A program made the position numbers and the translations under genes. From positions 2,161,218 to 2,225,217 of the forward strand of contig CM055107.1 of the NCBI GenBank assembly GCA_029204225.1: DNA of 64,000 bases, in the 5' to 3' direction. The notes under the pieces are model-generated. The model was not told the origin of the DNA and ran no database searches. It saw only the letters and a program-made list of their open reading frames with translations. The number at the start of each line of letters is the position of its first letter. The stretch's first letter is position 1. Shown piece by piece: positions 44,895 through 57,340 of this stretch. Origin of the DNA: Diphasiastrum complanatum (lineage: Eukaryota > Streptophyta > Lycopodiopsida > Lycopodiales > Lycopodiaceae).

Positions 44895-45745
44895 TTGGAT
44901 AATATCAAGCATTTTTCTATTCGACTGTTGCTATCATTTGCCGCTGCAGCAGATTTGAAAATACATCAAATGGATGTACATATAGCATATCTCAATGGGG
45001 TTATCGAAGAAGACAGTTACATGGTGCAACCCGAAGGTTATATTATCGAGGGTAAACACAATCATGTGTGTAAACTCCATAAGGCACTTTATGGCTTGAA
45101 GCAATCTGCTCGAGCATGGTTTCAAAGGATCAATACTTTTCTTATTGATCACGGCTACACACCTAGCTCTTCAGATTCAAACGTTTACTTCAAAACAGTG
45201 CAGCAGTCTTTTATCATTATCACTTTATATGTGGATGATACATTGCTTTTTAGCAACAATACCGATTTGATAAAGAATCTAAGACAATGCTATCTTCCGA
45301 ATTCGACATCACTGATCTGGGCCAAGCTCATTTTTGCCTCAATGGTCCAATTTCCTGGAACAGTCGCAAGCAATCTTCGGTAGTTCTATTTTCCACTGAA
45401 TCAAAGTATATCGTAGCCTCTCAAGCTACAAAGGAAAGAATTCGGTTGAGGAACTTACACTCAGATATCGGTCTGAATCAATATGCTCCGACGACATTAT
45501 TTTGTGGTAATCTAAGTGCCATTGCTTTATCAGCCAACCCTAGATTTCATTCCAACAGGAAGCACATTGAATTGAAGTATCATTTCGTCAGAAGCAAAGT
45601 TCTCAATGAAGAGGTCAGATTGCAGTACTATATAACACAATATATGACAGTAGATATTTTTACCAAAGCTTGGATACACACAGAAGATTCTGTGTAGAAC
45701 TAAGGTTGAAGGTCAAGGCATTCAAGGATTCAGATTAAGGGGGAT
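44895..45745 (+). pseudogene. Copia reverse transcriptase-RNase H (element G)
   Basis: The palm starts at 44895 with RLLLSFAAAADLKIHQMDVHIAYLNG, followed by YGLKQSARAWF and the catalytic LYVDDTLLF (YVDD intact). After LIKNLRQCYL an internal deletion and frame change bring in RNase H: SWNSRKQSSVVLFSTESKY, a block around LFCGNLSAIALSANPRFH, HIELKYHFVRS and TVDIFTKAW. A purine tract (taagggggat) ends the interior at 45745. The N-terminal half of reverse transcriptase and everything before are missing. Confidence 0.85.
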
Positions 45746-46740
45746 TGTTGGATTAGTCTCCTTCTTACTAATCGACTAATCGGTTTTAATCTTCATCCAT
45801 TGTTTATCCCGTTCTGCGGATTTTCTCGTGTTCTTTTACAGTCTGCAGATTTGCACTGAGATTGACTACAGTGTCCCTTTTCATTTTCCCTCACTTTTGC
45901 TTTTTTGCCTGTCAGGAATTTCATATAAAATCACAATGTCACATTCTTGCATTTTAGCGACACTATCACCTGTCAAGAGTTACGAGTAAATATGCAGAGT
46001 CGCATTTTTCACTATTTCCAAAGTGCCTCAAATGTTAAGGAAATGACTCTTGCAAAAGTGTAGGGCTACCCTAAATGGGATTTAAGGACATTGTTGCCTT
46101 TTCCACAAAATCTTGACATTGTCGCTTTTTTGCCTGTGGCAGTTTTAGTTCATTTCCGCAGAGTGACAGTTTCAATTCATTTATGCAGACAGACTGTTTA
46201 CGGCCAATTTCCATCGCTTATTAGCAATCACTGAGAAGGAACTGGATGGATGCCAGTGGACATCAGCCAACTGGCGATCACAATTGACGACCTAATTGCT
46301 TAGTATAAATAGTTGTTCATATTCATACAATTTTCAAGTTATGAAGAAGCATTTTAAATAGTTAGCTCTCTCTTTTAAGCCTGCGAGCTTGAACACTCCT
46401 AAGCATTCTAGCTCATTTCTTAGAGTTGTTTTAGAGATTGTTATTGCGCTACTGCTTACTAGCATTGCGTTTGATTCAGACTTTCATTTTAGCCGCTCAG
46501 AGATAGCATAGAGTACGCGGCTTCGATCCGCAACTTAATGTAATCATTTACTTATGTTTCGTTTTTCATACTGAATCAATACCTTTTTTATTGCGTTCAG
46601 CTTCGTCTCAGAATGTATGCATTTTCTGTAGTTCTTCGTGACTAATTATTTGTCTAACGATTCGTGAATGAATCGCGACAAATTATATGTCTGATAATTC
46701 AATGCATTATTGTTTGGCTACGTAATCATTGTAGTACTGA
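45746..46740 (+). repeat. 3' LTR of element G with TATA box (right end uncertain)
   Basis: Starts TGTTGG after the purine tract. A TATA box (agtataaatag) lies at about 46,302-46,312. The right end is not defined, and 46,740 is only a rough limit. Confidence 0.55.
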
Positions 46741-47280
46741 TGATCTCAAAGATAGTTACTATAAGATCAAATGTGATTTCTATCACTATCCTTTTTTGTT
46801 TGAAATGGATAGGTGTAGTCATGCATAGAGAAAGAGGAAGATAGTTTATTCTGCCATGCACAAAAAGATTTCTTTCTAGACACTGGAATTATTCTCATTC
46901 GTTTCTTTTCGAGTTTGTTTCTTTTCGAGTTCGACCTATCTTCTGCACACCTCTTTCCGACACCACCAATGTAGTATTTTCTGCTTCTAGGGACGGAATC
47001 TTCAAGGAACATACATTCTATGATTTTCAACAAACATCGATAAATGATGTTATGTCGTTTCATTCTATTTTACGTAGCATGAAATCTTTCAACGATAATG
47101 CTTCTTCTAAAGAACCTACAGCTAGAGCTACAGAAGCCGAGCAGTCGACAATACTTGTCACCAGACCAAACCAAGCTAGCTCGAACAGATCTGGAGAAAT
47201 TCAAGAAGAAACACCATCGCATCCTGGTCAACGGAGCGTCCACAGATCCTCATGGACTCGGACAGTTCCTGAGAGGTATA
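46741..47280. other. Unclassified sequence
   Basis: Two small back-to-back open frames (47063-46767 on the minus strand, basic; 47052-47278 on the plus strand, Ser/Thr-rich) look composition-driven. I recognise neither. The right edge at about 47,280 is the sharp start of the second A-family copia. Confidence 0.3.
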
Positions 47281-48932
47281 TCTCTCAATTAGAATTGTGT
47301 AGTGAAAGAAATAGATCCTTCATCTTCCTAACAAAAGAAGTGAGGTGTTTGTCATCCCACTGCAGGTTTGTCAGCTGATCTTCAAACATCATTATCTGAC
47401 TGCGTGATTTCGTCTGAAATCTTTTGAGTCGTGTATCCCACATCTCATTTGCTTTAGAGAGTGTAGCCATGTCAAGAGTCAGGCTATCCTTGATGGATGA
47501 TGATAACAAGGTGACTGCCTTGTCATTCTTCTCCCTCCATTAGCGTAGCTCATTGCCTGTCGTTGTAGGCATCTCCTTGGTGCCATCTACCCAGGGGAAT
47601 AATCCTTCTCCCTTTAGTATCAGCGAGGTCTTAACCTTCCATGCTAGGAAGTTAGATCCTGATGAATCTAGAACTGTATAGATCTTGGATTGTATGCTGC
47701 TAATTGAAGCCATTGCTCCTGAATTTGTGTTCTCACTTGTTAATGGTTTTTTGTTTGAATGCTTAGCCTCTTGAATCTGATAGATTTTCGGCTATGTCAG
47801 ACTATGACAAGGTGGTTCTGATACCACTGATGAAAATATCTAAATGTGCAAATTGTGTAAATTCAAAAAAACATTCCAGTAAAATTCAAGAAACGAATTG
47901 ATAGAAATATCTCGAACGATTCGCGAACAATTTCACAAAGTTGTTTTGATCACGAATAATTTTTGCTCGAGAAGAATTCGCGATCCAGTCAAGCTCTGCA
48001 ATGAAACGAAACGAAACGAAACGAAACGAAACTAGACGAAAGAGAAGAATTCACGAAAAGATCAATAAGGCTCTATAACGAGATGAAGCGAAACGAAACA
48101 AAACTTAAGTGAGCTTTGAAGTTGATTTACGCTTATAGCCAAGTGATCGTAAGTGAAACACAAAGCGAAAACATTCGCGAATAAAATTAGTTCGTGTGGA
48201 ATTTGGATATGATTGCTGGTCACTGACGACTATATCATTCCTACAATCCTCCAGAATGTAGACAAACACTGCTGATCTACATTATAAATTATTATAGCAT
48301 TCAACAAAATCAAACCAATGTGCGAAATTGAATAAACAAGTGAATCAGATACACGAATAGTACCAGACAAATATTCATTTGAGATCATACAATCATTCAG
48401 AATAATAGCTACAATATTTTTTATTGATCTTCTGATTTTTCAAGCACTGTGCGACAGACCACACAATGTATTGGCGTGAGAGAAAATACAATTCTCTCAC
48501 GAATAATGTCCCGCTTACTAGAGGACTTCTAGATCTGTTGATCCTCTTACAAAATTGTCTCGCTCACAGGCGGACATGTATTCTGTATATTTTCATCTTT
48601 TTGTATTATGCATCAAACAGAAAGTATATAGTTCGCGAACTTTTCGTGTCGCGTCGTGTAACCTCCAGATCAGAAAGATTAAACATCTACAACTAATCAC
48701 GAATTACAAGAGTGGCAGATTAGCCACTATCTAGAGTACTTTTGCTGATGTACCCCTTGGTACTTGGCTGATCTTCTTGGTCGTTCGTGGAGGAAGAATG
48801 ATTTTGTGTCGCAAAACAATTTCATGTTGTGTCAAAATTGTTCGTGAACAATTTTATTTTGTGTGTCTTTTTTGTCAAAATCAGAGTGGAGAGCTAGCAA
48901 CGCTTTGGCAATAGAAACATTTTGTTTCTTCA
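47281..48932 (-). mobile_element. Second A-family copia: gag start, primer site and 5' LTR
   Basis: Contains A-family gag on the minus strand (47509-47285: RFQTKSRSQIMMFEDQLTNL, LTSFVRKMKDLFLSLHNS), a primer-binding site at 47815-47826 (TGGTATCAGAAC, one mismatch) and a 1.1-kb LTR (47827-48932) ending in cttca like that of element A. Everything 3' of gag is missing. Confidence 0.8.
47827..48932 (-). repeat. 5' LTR of the second A-family copy
   Basis: Matches 4823-5859 in order, including ggcagattagccac and the stem-loop cgtgagagaa / ttctctcacg at 48475-48501, here with a different loop. It also has a short (gaaac)n run at 48,003-48,032, which the other copy lacks. Confidence 0.75.
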
Positions 48933-51900
48933 TGATTTGCCATATAATGCTACTTTCCCCTTGCACACGACGATCCGAAAATCTATACTATTTGCAAATC
49001 CTCATCATATTGAGAATTAATTGTGAATGATATTGTCATCAATAGAAGTTTGCACACTTCCTCCCTGAAATCCTAGTTTGATTTCAGCTCTTATGCTAGA
49101 ATGTAACAATGATTGTCTTCCATGATTGAATCATGTGGACATGGTGCTCCTCATACTGCTTCATATAGCAGCCCTCATATGACATCCCTTCCCTCTAGCT
49201 CGAAGTTGCCTCTTGCTTCCATTCTTAACGAGGCATCACTCACTTGTTCTCATGCTTTGGACAACAATAAATTAGGTGTAATGCTAATGAATGAACTTTC
49301 AAAGGACATGATACATTCTCATCAATTTTTTTTAAAACATTTACAAAAAGCCTTTTTTTCCCTTTTCCATTCAACCTTCCTCTACTTCTTTGAGATCGTA
49401 TCAGAGCAAGGCTTACGAAGACTGGAGAACATGGAGAAGGGCTACCTTTTGTCGAAATTTCAGATTGGATCCATGGGAATTCTCTTCCAAGGTGGATAGC
49501 AAGTGTGCAAGTGGGTGTTCTATCCCGGTTTCAATGTGCATGTTGCTAAGATCCATTACTCTTGGGATTCTTTGTGGTTTTATGGAGAATTGTCCTTGAA
49601 GGCCAATTTGTGATGCTTTTTTGGAGCTTTTTTTTTTTTTTTTTTCGTGTAGATCAAATCTTTGGTAGATCTGAATTTTCCAGCAAGTGTACTTTCATTT
49701 TAGGGTTCATTAATGATGAAATTAATGATGCATGCCGGTTCTCTTCAATGATTTATGATTCTAGGCTATGTTTTGGTCAAAATTGCTTGGTTTTTCATGC
49801 TTTTTGGCACAAAATAGATAGTAAGAACCAAAATCCAACAAGATCAGATCAATTAGATGGTTGTAATTCTATAAACTGGTTGTTTTAGAGAAATAGTTGT
49901 ATGTCATGAATTTCCATTTTATGGTGATGAAAAAACCGAAAAATAGCCAAAAATCATCATTTTTGCTTGTTTTTTTCATAAAGTTGGATAGTAGGTGGCT
50001 GTAAAACACCATGTAGAGCTTGTAAAGAGGTGGAACAAAGTCTTTTGAGGCTTTTCTTGAAGTTAGAACCAAGAATTCCAGGAATTGAACTTGTAGGAAG
50101 TCAAAAAAGTTCAAAAAATGACCATTTTTGGTGATTTTTGGGGGATGGATCTCTCCAAATCTATAAGGAGATTATTCTGGAATTAATCACAGCATGATTA
50201 GCATTCCTTTTTACCTTCTCGACAAGCTATCAGACCTGTGAATTGATGGCCGGTGGCTTATGCACCATCTCCATCAAGTTTGAAGCTATTTTGACTTCTA
50301 CAAATCAAGAAATCTTCGTTCTCAGTCTATACTGCATCTTAGGATCAGTATGAATGCTTCATGGAAAGTTTAAGATTGTTGGTAGCATCAATTTTGGTCT
50401 AGGATGGGTGTTTGCACATTTTTGCATGATTCCTTCTTGTGGAAGTGCGCCCTACTATTGATTTCTGGAAGCTCTGATCTCACACGTGTGAAGCCTAGGT
50501 GGCAGGCTGACATGACAACCATATTGTTCACCTGGTCTTCCTCTGTACTGAGCTTTACAACACCCAATTTGGTGTTCTGTAGCCAAAGTTATGATCATCT
50601 TAAGTTTTGCAGTTTTGTGAGTAAAATTTGCAAATTTTGAAATTGTTCTGATTGCATGCCAATCATTTCCCTAATTTGTAGCATTGTACTTGCATGGATT
50701 AGTAGCATGTTGATTTTCAGAGTGATTATGACATGCATGAGGGATTTACAATCGATTTGAGTGGTCATACGCATGTGCTCTGATAGTTTGGGTGACAAAT
50801 TTGTGTTACTGGCTAACAAATTTCGTAAAACTGAAGTTTACGTAAAAAATTCCGTAATGTTTTGTGACTGATGTAGTGTGCTTAGCATAGCAGCTTGGCA
50901 TTGGGTTAGTAACATTAGGAATCGAACAATATCTCGATTTTTTCAACTCCAATTGCCTTTTGCACTAACAGTACTTTCGTCAGAATTTTTGAAGTATGTA
51001 AAATAAGACAAAATTTGAGTTTTCCAAAAAAAATTCAAAATTTTGGTCATCTTTTTGTTATCTATGAATCAGTTTATATTAGTGAATTGATTAAACTGAG
51101 TTTATCAGTCAGAATTGACCACAATGTTTTCACTAAGTCTAAGTTATTTCTCAGTGATAGATAAGTTAAAATTGACCAAAGGGACCGCCGTGAATTGCCG
51201 ACAGTTTTTACTGTGTTGTCATTTTTTTTTTTAAACTTTGGAGTGAACTCCCAGATTGAAAGTTAAAATTTGATCTTTTTTTCTTTTTTGTTGAATTTCC
51301 ATTTGATAATTGGAAATCAGTTACTTGTCTGATAAGTTTTCTAATTGATGTTGATTTATCAGTGAAGTGAACGTTTGTGCAAGATACTCGTTAAATTTGA
51401 TTAAAATCGTCAAACAATATGAAATAACTAGATTGGATGAGTGGCAATAGTATTCTTTATCTTGTCAGTAAATCTGACAAGATACAGTTCAAGAATCACT
51501 AAAATCCTATGGATGGGATTTCCATTCATGTAATTTCATGTTTGGATAGGTTTTGTCAATATTAACGGAGTAATGCCAAACCAATCAATAAAAAAAGGAA
51601 AAAACAGTCCAATTTTATTGAATATGAGGAATTATCTAGAGGTTACTAATTCTATTATGATTGGAATAGAAGTAAGTTTGATCAGAATTTAAGTCTAAGA
51701 GTTCTATATTGGATCAACCTAATCTTAGTTTAAGTACTAGGATCAGAGAAGGGTTAATCAGTAGGAGAAATTATGTAATTAGATGTAAGCGGGATTGAAA
51801 AACTACTGAGAGTGAATTTTATTTGTCTCAAGGATTTCTTAGATATGTTATTTACTCATGAGAAATAGAAAATATTTTGTAGCTGAGTTACAAGATCTCA

Positions 51901-52522
51901 GTGAGATATGTGAGTAACATATGTGGGTTCTGGAGGAATCTGCCAAATAAAATGTGTTTATGTACTGGGTCATAGTGAGATTATTCTCATATGTGCACGA
52001 TTAATCTTGTATGAATCTATTGTGTAATCCTAGTTACTAAGGTTAATTGGTGCACTTAACCTAGTCAGTGAACATAGACATATGATCAAGTATTGTTTGA
52101 CAGATACTTGTAGAGTTAACAAATCTTTGTGTGAAGATTTATGGATTAACTTATAAATGATTTGGATATGGATCTAAATGTGGTCTTATACGGTACAAGT
52201 AAGATCTGCACCTAGACATTTGAGATTTTTGAATCACTGGCGATTTTGAATCACTGAAGTAGTTGATTACTCCAGGATGAAGTTAATTAGTAAAACGATC
52301 AGTGTGAAGTGGATTCACCAGAAACTGATAGTTTTTATATTGCTTATAAGATGCATGATTAGTAAATCATTGAGGTTCATCAATTTAAAATTGTGTGCAT
52401 TGGATATACAATATTCTTGGGATAGAATATTCCTTAGTTAGGGAAGGGACTTAGCTCATTAGTGATTGTATCCCAGAGAGCTCAATTGGATAATGAATCA
52501 TAATGGATCCAAGAATAATAAT
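48933..52522. other. No recognisable gene; one primer-site-like word
   Basis: About 3.6 kb of AT-rich sequence. At 49396-49407 the + strand reads tcgtatcagagc, one mismatch from a tRNA-Met primer site, so the following part may be leader of an old gypsy or copia element. A poly-T run lies at 49,628-49,645. No coding domain is visible from 49,500 to 52,522. Confidence 0.35.
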
Positions 52523-53223
52523 TGTGAAAGTACTGTACTTTAGGACCATAAATGGATCTACAAAAGATCCACAAGAGTGATTGGATGCTTGCTTAACAAT
52601 CTATCAAAAAACTAGACACAAAAAAGTTGATCTAGATTGGCAATTCGACAAACAACAAGCATTAACAATCAAAAGCATTGATAAACATTGAAATCCGAGC
52701 CCACACATGTGTACTACAGGCTGTAGTACGGCCTTCAACCTGAGAGACAAGTAGAAATTGATTTGGTTTCATTTGGATCACAAAAACTCAATGTACATAG
52801 TGAACTAGCTTGATATTGCCAATGAGCTCCAAAAATTTTCTATCTTCTCATTATGGGAGCTTGGACTACATAGCGAATTCGACTTCCTTCTTGAAGTTAG
52901 GTGGATTTCCAGCATGTAATAAGGAAGTTAACTCACCCTTCTTGCCCTAAAATGAAACCCTAGTCTATTTCCTAGAGTCATGCTTGGTAGATAGCTAGTT
53001 GGTCAAATTTTCACCTTAAATCTAGGATTTAGGTCCTATAAACTAGGAATCACTACCAAATGACATGACCAACCCTATGGACTTGACCTAGCCTACATTA
53101 GGAGTGGGTTTCTACGTGGCATCTTGGCCTCACATGTGTGGAATCCACTTATGTACAAAATTTACATTATACTACATGGTTTTTGATCAAGCTAGATTTG
53201 CCAATTTTTGGCGATTCTTCACA
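52523..53223 (-). repeat. 3' LTR of element H
   Basis: A 701-base LTR with inverted termini tgtgaa / ttcaca. On the minus strand it starts right after the purine tract TTTGAGGAGGAG. A nearly identical 679-base copy lies at 63145-63823, which fixes both ends. Confidence 0.85.
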
Positions 53224-53434
53224 CTCCTCCTCAAATTTAGCTTGATCTATTTACAACTCTCTTGAAAGATGAATGAAAGATTTTAGAAGTGTCTAAAAAA
53301 TCCAGCTACAAACAAGGAACTTTTGAGACTCCAATAGAGAATGATGTCCATGAAGGATCTTTCACCACCTCTTAAAGGATCCCTTACAAGATGTTCCACA
53401 AATGTGTCTATATACATGTAGCACACTTCAAAAA

Positions 53435-54352
53435 CTATACATCATGACAAGCCATGGATTCCAAGGCATTTTGTGCACTTGAAGATACATCAATAAAACT
53501 ATTAAGTGCATACATAATGTTGCCAAAGACAACTTGCCTTGCTTGATCCATATGATTGAGCCTAGATGGCTCCATCTTGATACTCAAGGTTCTTCTTGGA
53601 GTCCTTGGGTCTTGAGCTTTCTCCTCCACTTGACTTGACTCCAAAAAATCAATGAATTGAATAAGGTGTTGATCCAAAGGTGCTTCTTCAAGTTTACAAA
53701 TCTTCCACTCTTGAAAGATCACATTTTCACCATTGACAAATTCTTTGGTTGAAAACAAGTAGATTCTACAATCTCTACTTGAAGAGCAAAACACTACCAT
53801 TATTCCTATCATTGAAATATGATAATCTTTAGTCCTTACATTGGAATGATCATGCTCAAAGCATGTGGACCCAAAGATTTCCAATACAAATGATGTTTCA
53901 TCTTTTATGACACTATTCAAACTATTACAAAAATAGTTATCCAATGAAATTGCTTTATCAACAACAAATGGAGATTTGAAAGCATCTAATTTCATTGTCT
54001 TGTCATAAAGAGTACTAAACACCATAGATCTTAAAGATAAACAACAAGTCACTCCATGTCTACTAATACTATCCAACAAGTACTCAAAGATAGTAGACTC
54101 TCCAATGCACACCACCCTTGCAAAATGCACACTTGAATGGACAATTTGCATGCAATTTGATGACTCAGCCATTGTCATTGAGGACTCCCTTGGAACTCTC
54201 ATGCTTTGAGGCCGATCCTCAAGATCTTCCTCCTTTTGATGCTCCTCCTCAATGCAAGCAAGATCACACTTTGCCAAGATCTCCTCTTGAGTGATCTCCT
54301 CATTTGCCAAGCTCATTCTTTCAAAAGCAACACTAGCTTCCAACTTAAACAA
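53435..54352 (-). CDS. 305-codon open frame of element H
   Basis: An open frame between the protease region and the 3' LTR. It begins in the pre-integrase segment (GRLFKLEASVAFERM, just upstream and in the same frame at its start). In its centre are words that resemble the copia integrase C-terminus: VLEIFGSTCFEHDHSNV corresponds to the usual LRVFGSTCF block, and YLFSTKEFVNGENVIFQE to the segment that precedes the reverse transcriptase. The catalytic integrase core is missing, and the rest (acidic EEEHQKEEDLEDRPQ, C-terminal NALESMACHDV) is not familiar. No ATG is certain as the start. It is either a decayed polyprotein that happens to be open or a shortened accessory protein. Confidence 0.45.
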   Translation of the reverse strand: MFKLEASVAFERMSLANEEITQEEILAKCDLACIEEEHQKEEDLEDRPQSMRVPRESSMTMAESSNCMQIVHSSVHFARVVCIGESTIFEYLLDSISRHGVTCCLSLRSMVFSTLYDKTMKLDAFKSPFVVDKAISLDNYFCNSLNSVIKDETSFVLEIFGSTCFEHDHSNVRTKDYHISMIGIMVVFCSSSRDCRIYLFSTKEFVNGENVIFQEWKICKLEEAPLDQHLIQFIDFLESSQVEEKAQDPRTPRRTLSIKMEPSRLNHMDQARQVVFGNIMYALNSFIDVSSSAQNALESMACHDV

Positions 54353-55586
54353 TCTTCCATGTTTAAATCAGTTTGCAATGCAAACATCATTCTTCAAGAT
54401 GAAGCAAACACCATGCTTAAAGTGGACATCCAAACCACTTTCTAAGAGTAGACCAACACTAAGCATATTCTTGGTGATTGATGGTACATAAAGGACATTT
54501 TATAGATCCATGCATTTTGAGGATTCTAGACACAAAGAGATGGTGCCAACACCATCTATCCTACACTCTTCATCATTTCCAATAAAGACAAACTTTTTAG
54601 CATCATTGAACGAGTGTAAGGTTGAAAAAAGTCCTTTTCACAAGACATGTGGGAGCTAGCCCCACTGTCGATCCACCAATTGTCTCTTGAATTGCTATTG
54701 CTTGTTGGTGAGGATGTAGATGCCATCAAGAATACATCTACTTCATCCTCCTCCTCCTTTGCAAGGTTTCCTTGTTTGTCCTCCTCCACTTGTGCTCTTA
54801 GCCTCTTGTAGCATTCAGATGCATAATGCCCCTTCTTTCCACAAAAGAAGCATTTCAGCTTTGACTTGTCCTTTGAACTTGATGCATCATCCTCTTCTTT
54901 GGCCTCCTTTGGATGCTTTTTCATTCCATTGGTCTTCTTTTTGCCCTTGAATGAGAAATTGGCTTTCTCATCACCATCCTGCAAAGACAAGGAATCATCC
55001 TAGATTTTGCATGGAGCATCCTACACTCTTCAGCCACTAATACACTGTGAAGTTTTTCTATAGTTGGCAAAGTGTCTTGGATGGCAAAACTTTGGACCAA
55101 ATTTGCAAAGTCATCTCCTAGACCATTAAGGACAATTTGTACAAGCTCTCCATCATGAATCTTCTCTCCAATGGAAGCCAGCTCCCTATTTAGAGACTTG
55201 ATTCTAAGTACATAATCATGTGCACTCTCCTCACTTCTCTTCATGCTTTGCAAAATTTGATTTCTAAGCATGAGTATTCTTGAAGTGCTACTAGATTCAT
55301 AGATTGATTTTAAAGACTCCCAAGCCTCTTTAGCACTAGTACAAGCTAATACTTCTCTCAACAAATCATTGCTCACATTCATCTTCACACAATGAAGTGC
55401 AAGCCTAGATCTCTTCTTGTATCTAGCTAACTCCTGTGCACCTAGAGGTTCATCTTCATCTTCAATCAAGAACTCATAAAGGTCTTGGAACACCAAGAGT
55501 GACTCCATCCTAACCTTCCAAATAACATAATTTGTAGAATTCAATCTCTCACTAGCTTCTAGAAGATGTACTCCAGCAGATCCCAT
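54353..55586 (-). pseudogene. Copia gag-protease (element H)
   Basis: Gag starts with ATG at 55586 (MGSAGVHLLEASERL), followed by NYVIWKVRMESLLVF, RSRLALHCVKMNVSNDLL, SRILMLRNQILQSMKRSEE and LVQIVLNGLGDDFANLVQSF, a nearly full UBN2-type gag. A frame change near 55,000 leads to the zinc knuckle CFFCGKKGHYASEC and the intact protease motif WWIDSGASSHMS. A second shift near 54,600 continues protease in the other frame (NVLYVPSITKNMLSVG), with stops near 54,508 and 54,368. Protease would cleave the gag-pol polyprotein. At least two shifts make it inactive as it stands. Confidence 0.8.
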
Positions 55587-55616
55587 CTTACTAGTGACTT
55601 CTACAAACAAGAAATA

Positions 55617-55965
55617 GATTTGATTGACTTGAAACTCACAATTGTCTCACACTTGTAGTGTTTCACTCAAATTTGATTTGTAATCCAACAAATGGACTTA
55701 TAATCACAGTTCTATCACTCCCTCACAAAGCTGGAATGAAGATAAGATGAAGTGAAAACTACTTTCAAACAAATCTTGCCAAGAAATGGATTTGATTGTC
55801 TCTAGAAACTCACTAAGGTCTCTCTCTTGTAGTTTTTCACTCAAATTAGATTTCTAATCCAACAAATGGACTTATAATCTCAGTTCTAGCACTCCCTCAC
55901 AAAGTTGGAATGAAGATAAGATGATGTGAAATCTACTTACAATCAAATCTTGCCAAATTTGGCTA
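55617..55965 (-). repeat. Tandem duplication in the element H leader
   Basis: Two units of about 172 bases (from 55617 and from about 55789) share gatttgattg, tttttcactcaaatt-like and the long word taatccaacaaatggactta. They lie just upstream of gag in the untranslated leader. Confidence 0.75.
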
Positions 55966-56640
55966 TTTTTAGACAAAAAAATGACTTAATTGGTTGCTTC
56001 TGCTCGGTTGGGTGGTTGCTCCATAGTGTGTTTTCCATTGTGTGTTATCTTGTAAGCAGGATCTTAGGGAGCTTCCCTTATAATCATGACTCTCTCCAAC
56101 ATAATCCATTATGTGGGTAGAAAAAGCCCTAAAATTTCAAGTATTTTTTTAGACTTTTTTTTTGGCATTGTTGTCGCATGCCTTACTACCGCCACTAATT
56201 TTTTTTTTTGCATACAGTCATGAGCAAAAGTGGTAGTGACAACGGTCATCATAGATCAAGGTCTACATATGAAAATTATGCTACTAACTTAGTTGGATCC
56301 ATGTCGTGCAAATAATGAGCAGTAGTTTTGAATTTGTTAAGCAATCAAGAAGGCATCACAACATGCCTTCATTTCCACCCGCTCCTAGCAATGAATCTAC
56401 AAGGGGATGTAGTGAGGGATGTACCTTTATTAGTAAATTACATTTATTATGTTCTTGTCATTTTGGAGTGAGACAAGTTAGCTAGGATGTGATAGTGCCA
56501 AGTAGAATATATTTTTCCAAAAAAAACAAAACAAAAAACATGGAAAACAAAAATTGTATTTCCAAACTTGTTTTTTTTTTTTATCAATGAGTGCACATTT
56601 CATTTTTGAAGAAACAAAAAAAAAAAGATTTCAACAAAAG

Positions 56641-56642
<2 letters not shown>
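55966..56642. other. No recognisable gene
   Basis: AT-rich, with T runs near 56,145-56,163 and 56,199-56,208. No primer-binding site or LTR belonging to element H is visible here. Confidence 0.35.

Positions 56643-56717
<75 letters not shown>
56643..56717 (+). repeat. (GA)n microsatellite
   Basis: A GA tract of about 75 bases. It stands at the left end of the repeat unit at 56718-57340, as the tract at 59244 does for the second unit. Confidence 0.95.
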
Positions 56718-56719
<2 letters not shown>

Positions 56720-57340
56720 AAAATATTTCACATAGTCTCTATTGACAAGTCAAGACCAAACGCTCTGAATTCTTTTATTCTGTAGCATAACAGGTAAAAG
56801 CAAAGCTGTATAAAGTCTTATAGTACAAAAGGTATCACAAAGCGAAGCAAGTTTTAGGATACCTAGCTGTTACCTACCACCATCCCACAACACAAAATTG
56901 CATGACTTAGTACAGTGGGGAAGACAGGTGTCATAGCTGAACATCAGTTGTTATCCATGTCTGAAACAAGATTCACTACTTTACCAACATAAATTAAGTT
57001 GCATAACATACGCCCAATCTTCCCCAACCATAATTTACATTATTGGCAATATGTTTAGTCCTAGGTGAAGCCATAATGATCAATCTTTGGGCTTAAGCAA
57101 CATATGAAATTTACACAGTAGTAGGAAGCTATTGTTTTTTTTTCAAAAAATGTACAAAAGGTACGGTCCAGGTATAGTGTTAGGTGCCAGAGCATATCTG
57201 TGCCACACTGACCCGTTGAACTCCATGAAGCCTTATTAGAGTTTGAACGCTATGAGGCTTGGTAAAATCCATGCCATTCAAGCTTCCAAGAACCGAAACC
57301 TATTCACAAGTCTAGCATACTAAATGCTACCTTACCTAGC
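56718..57340 (-). repeat. Duplicated unit, copy 1
   Basis: Shares ordered blocks with 59390-60240: tttcacatag next to the GA tract, a block around gaccaaac followed by ttttatt, and the best conserved block at 56,862-56,966 (ccaccatcccacaa, ttagtacagtggggaagaca, gttgttatccatgt). On the minus strand an AATAAA lies just before the (CT)n tract, as in a transcript 3' end. Confidence 0.6.

Larger units (their letters stand above)
52523..55616 (-). mobile_element. Copia-derived element H lacking reverse transcriptase
   Basis: Minus strand: gag, zinc knuckle, protease, then an open frame of 305 codons with scraps of integrase C-terminus, a short untranslated stretch, a purine tract and a 3' LTR. Reverse transcriptase and RNase H are entirely absent. 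The 5' LTR and primer site are not found right of gag. Confidence 0.75.
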
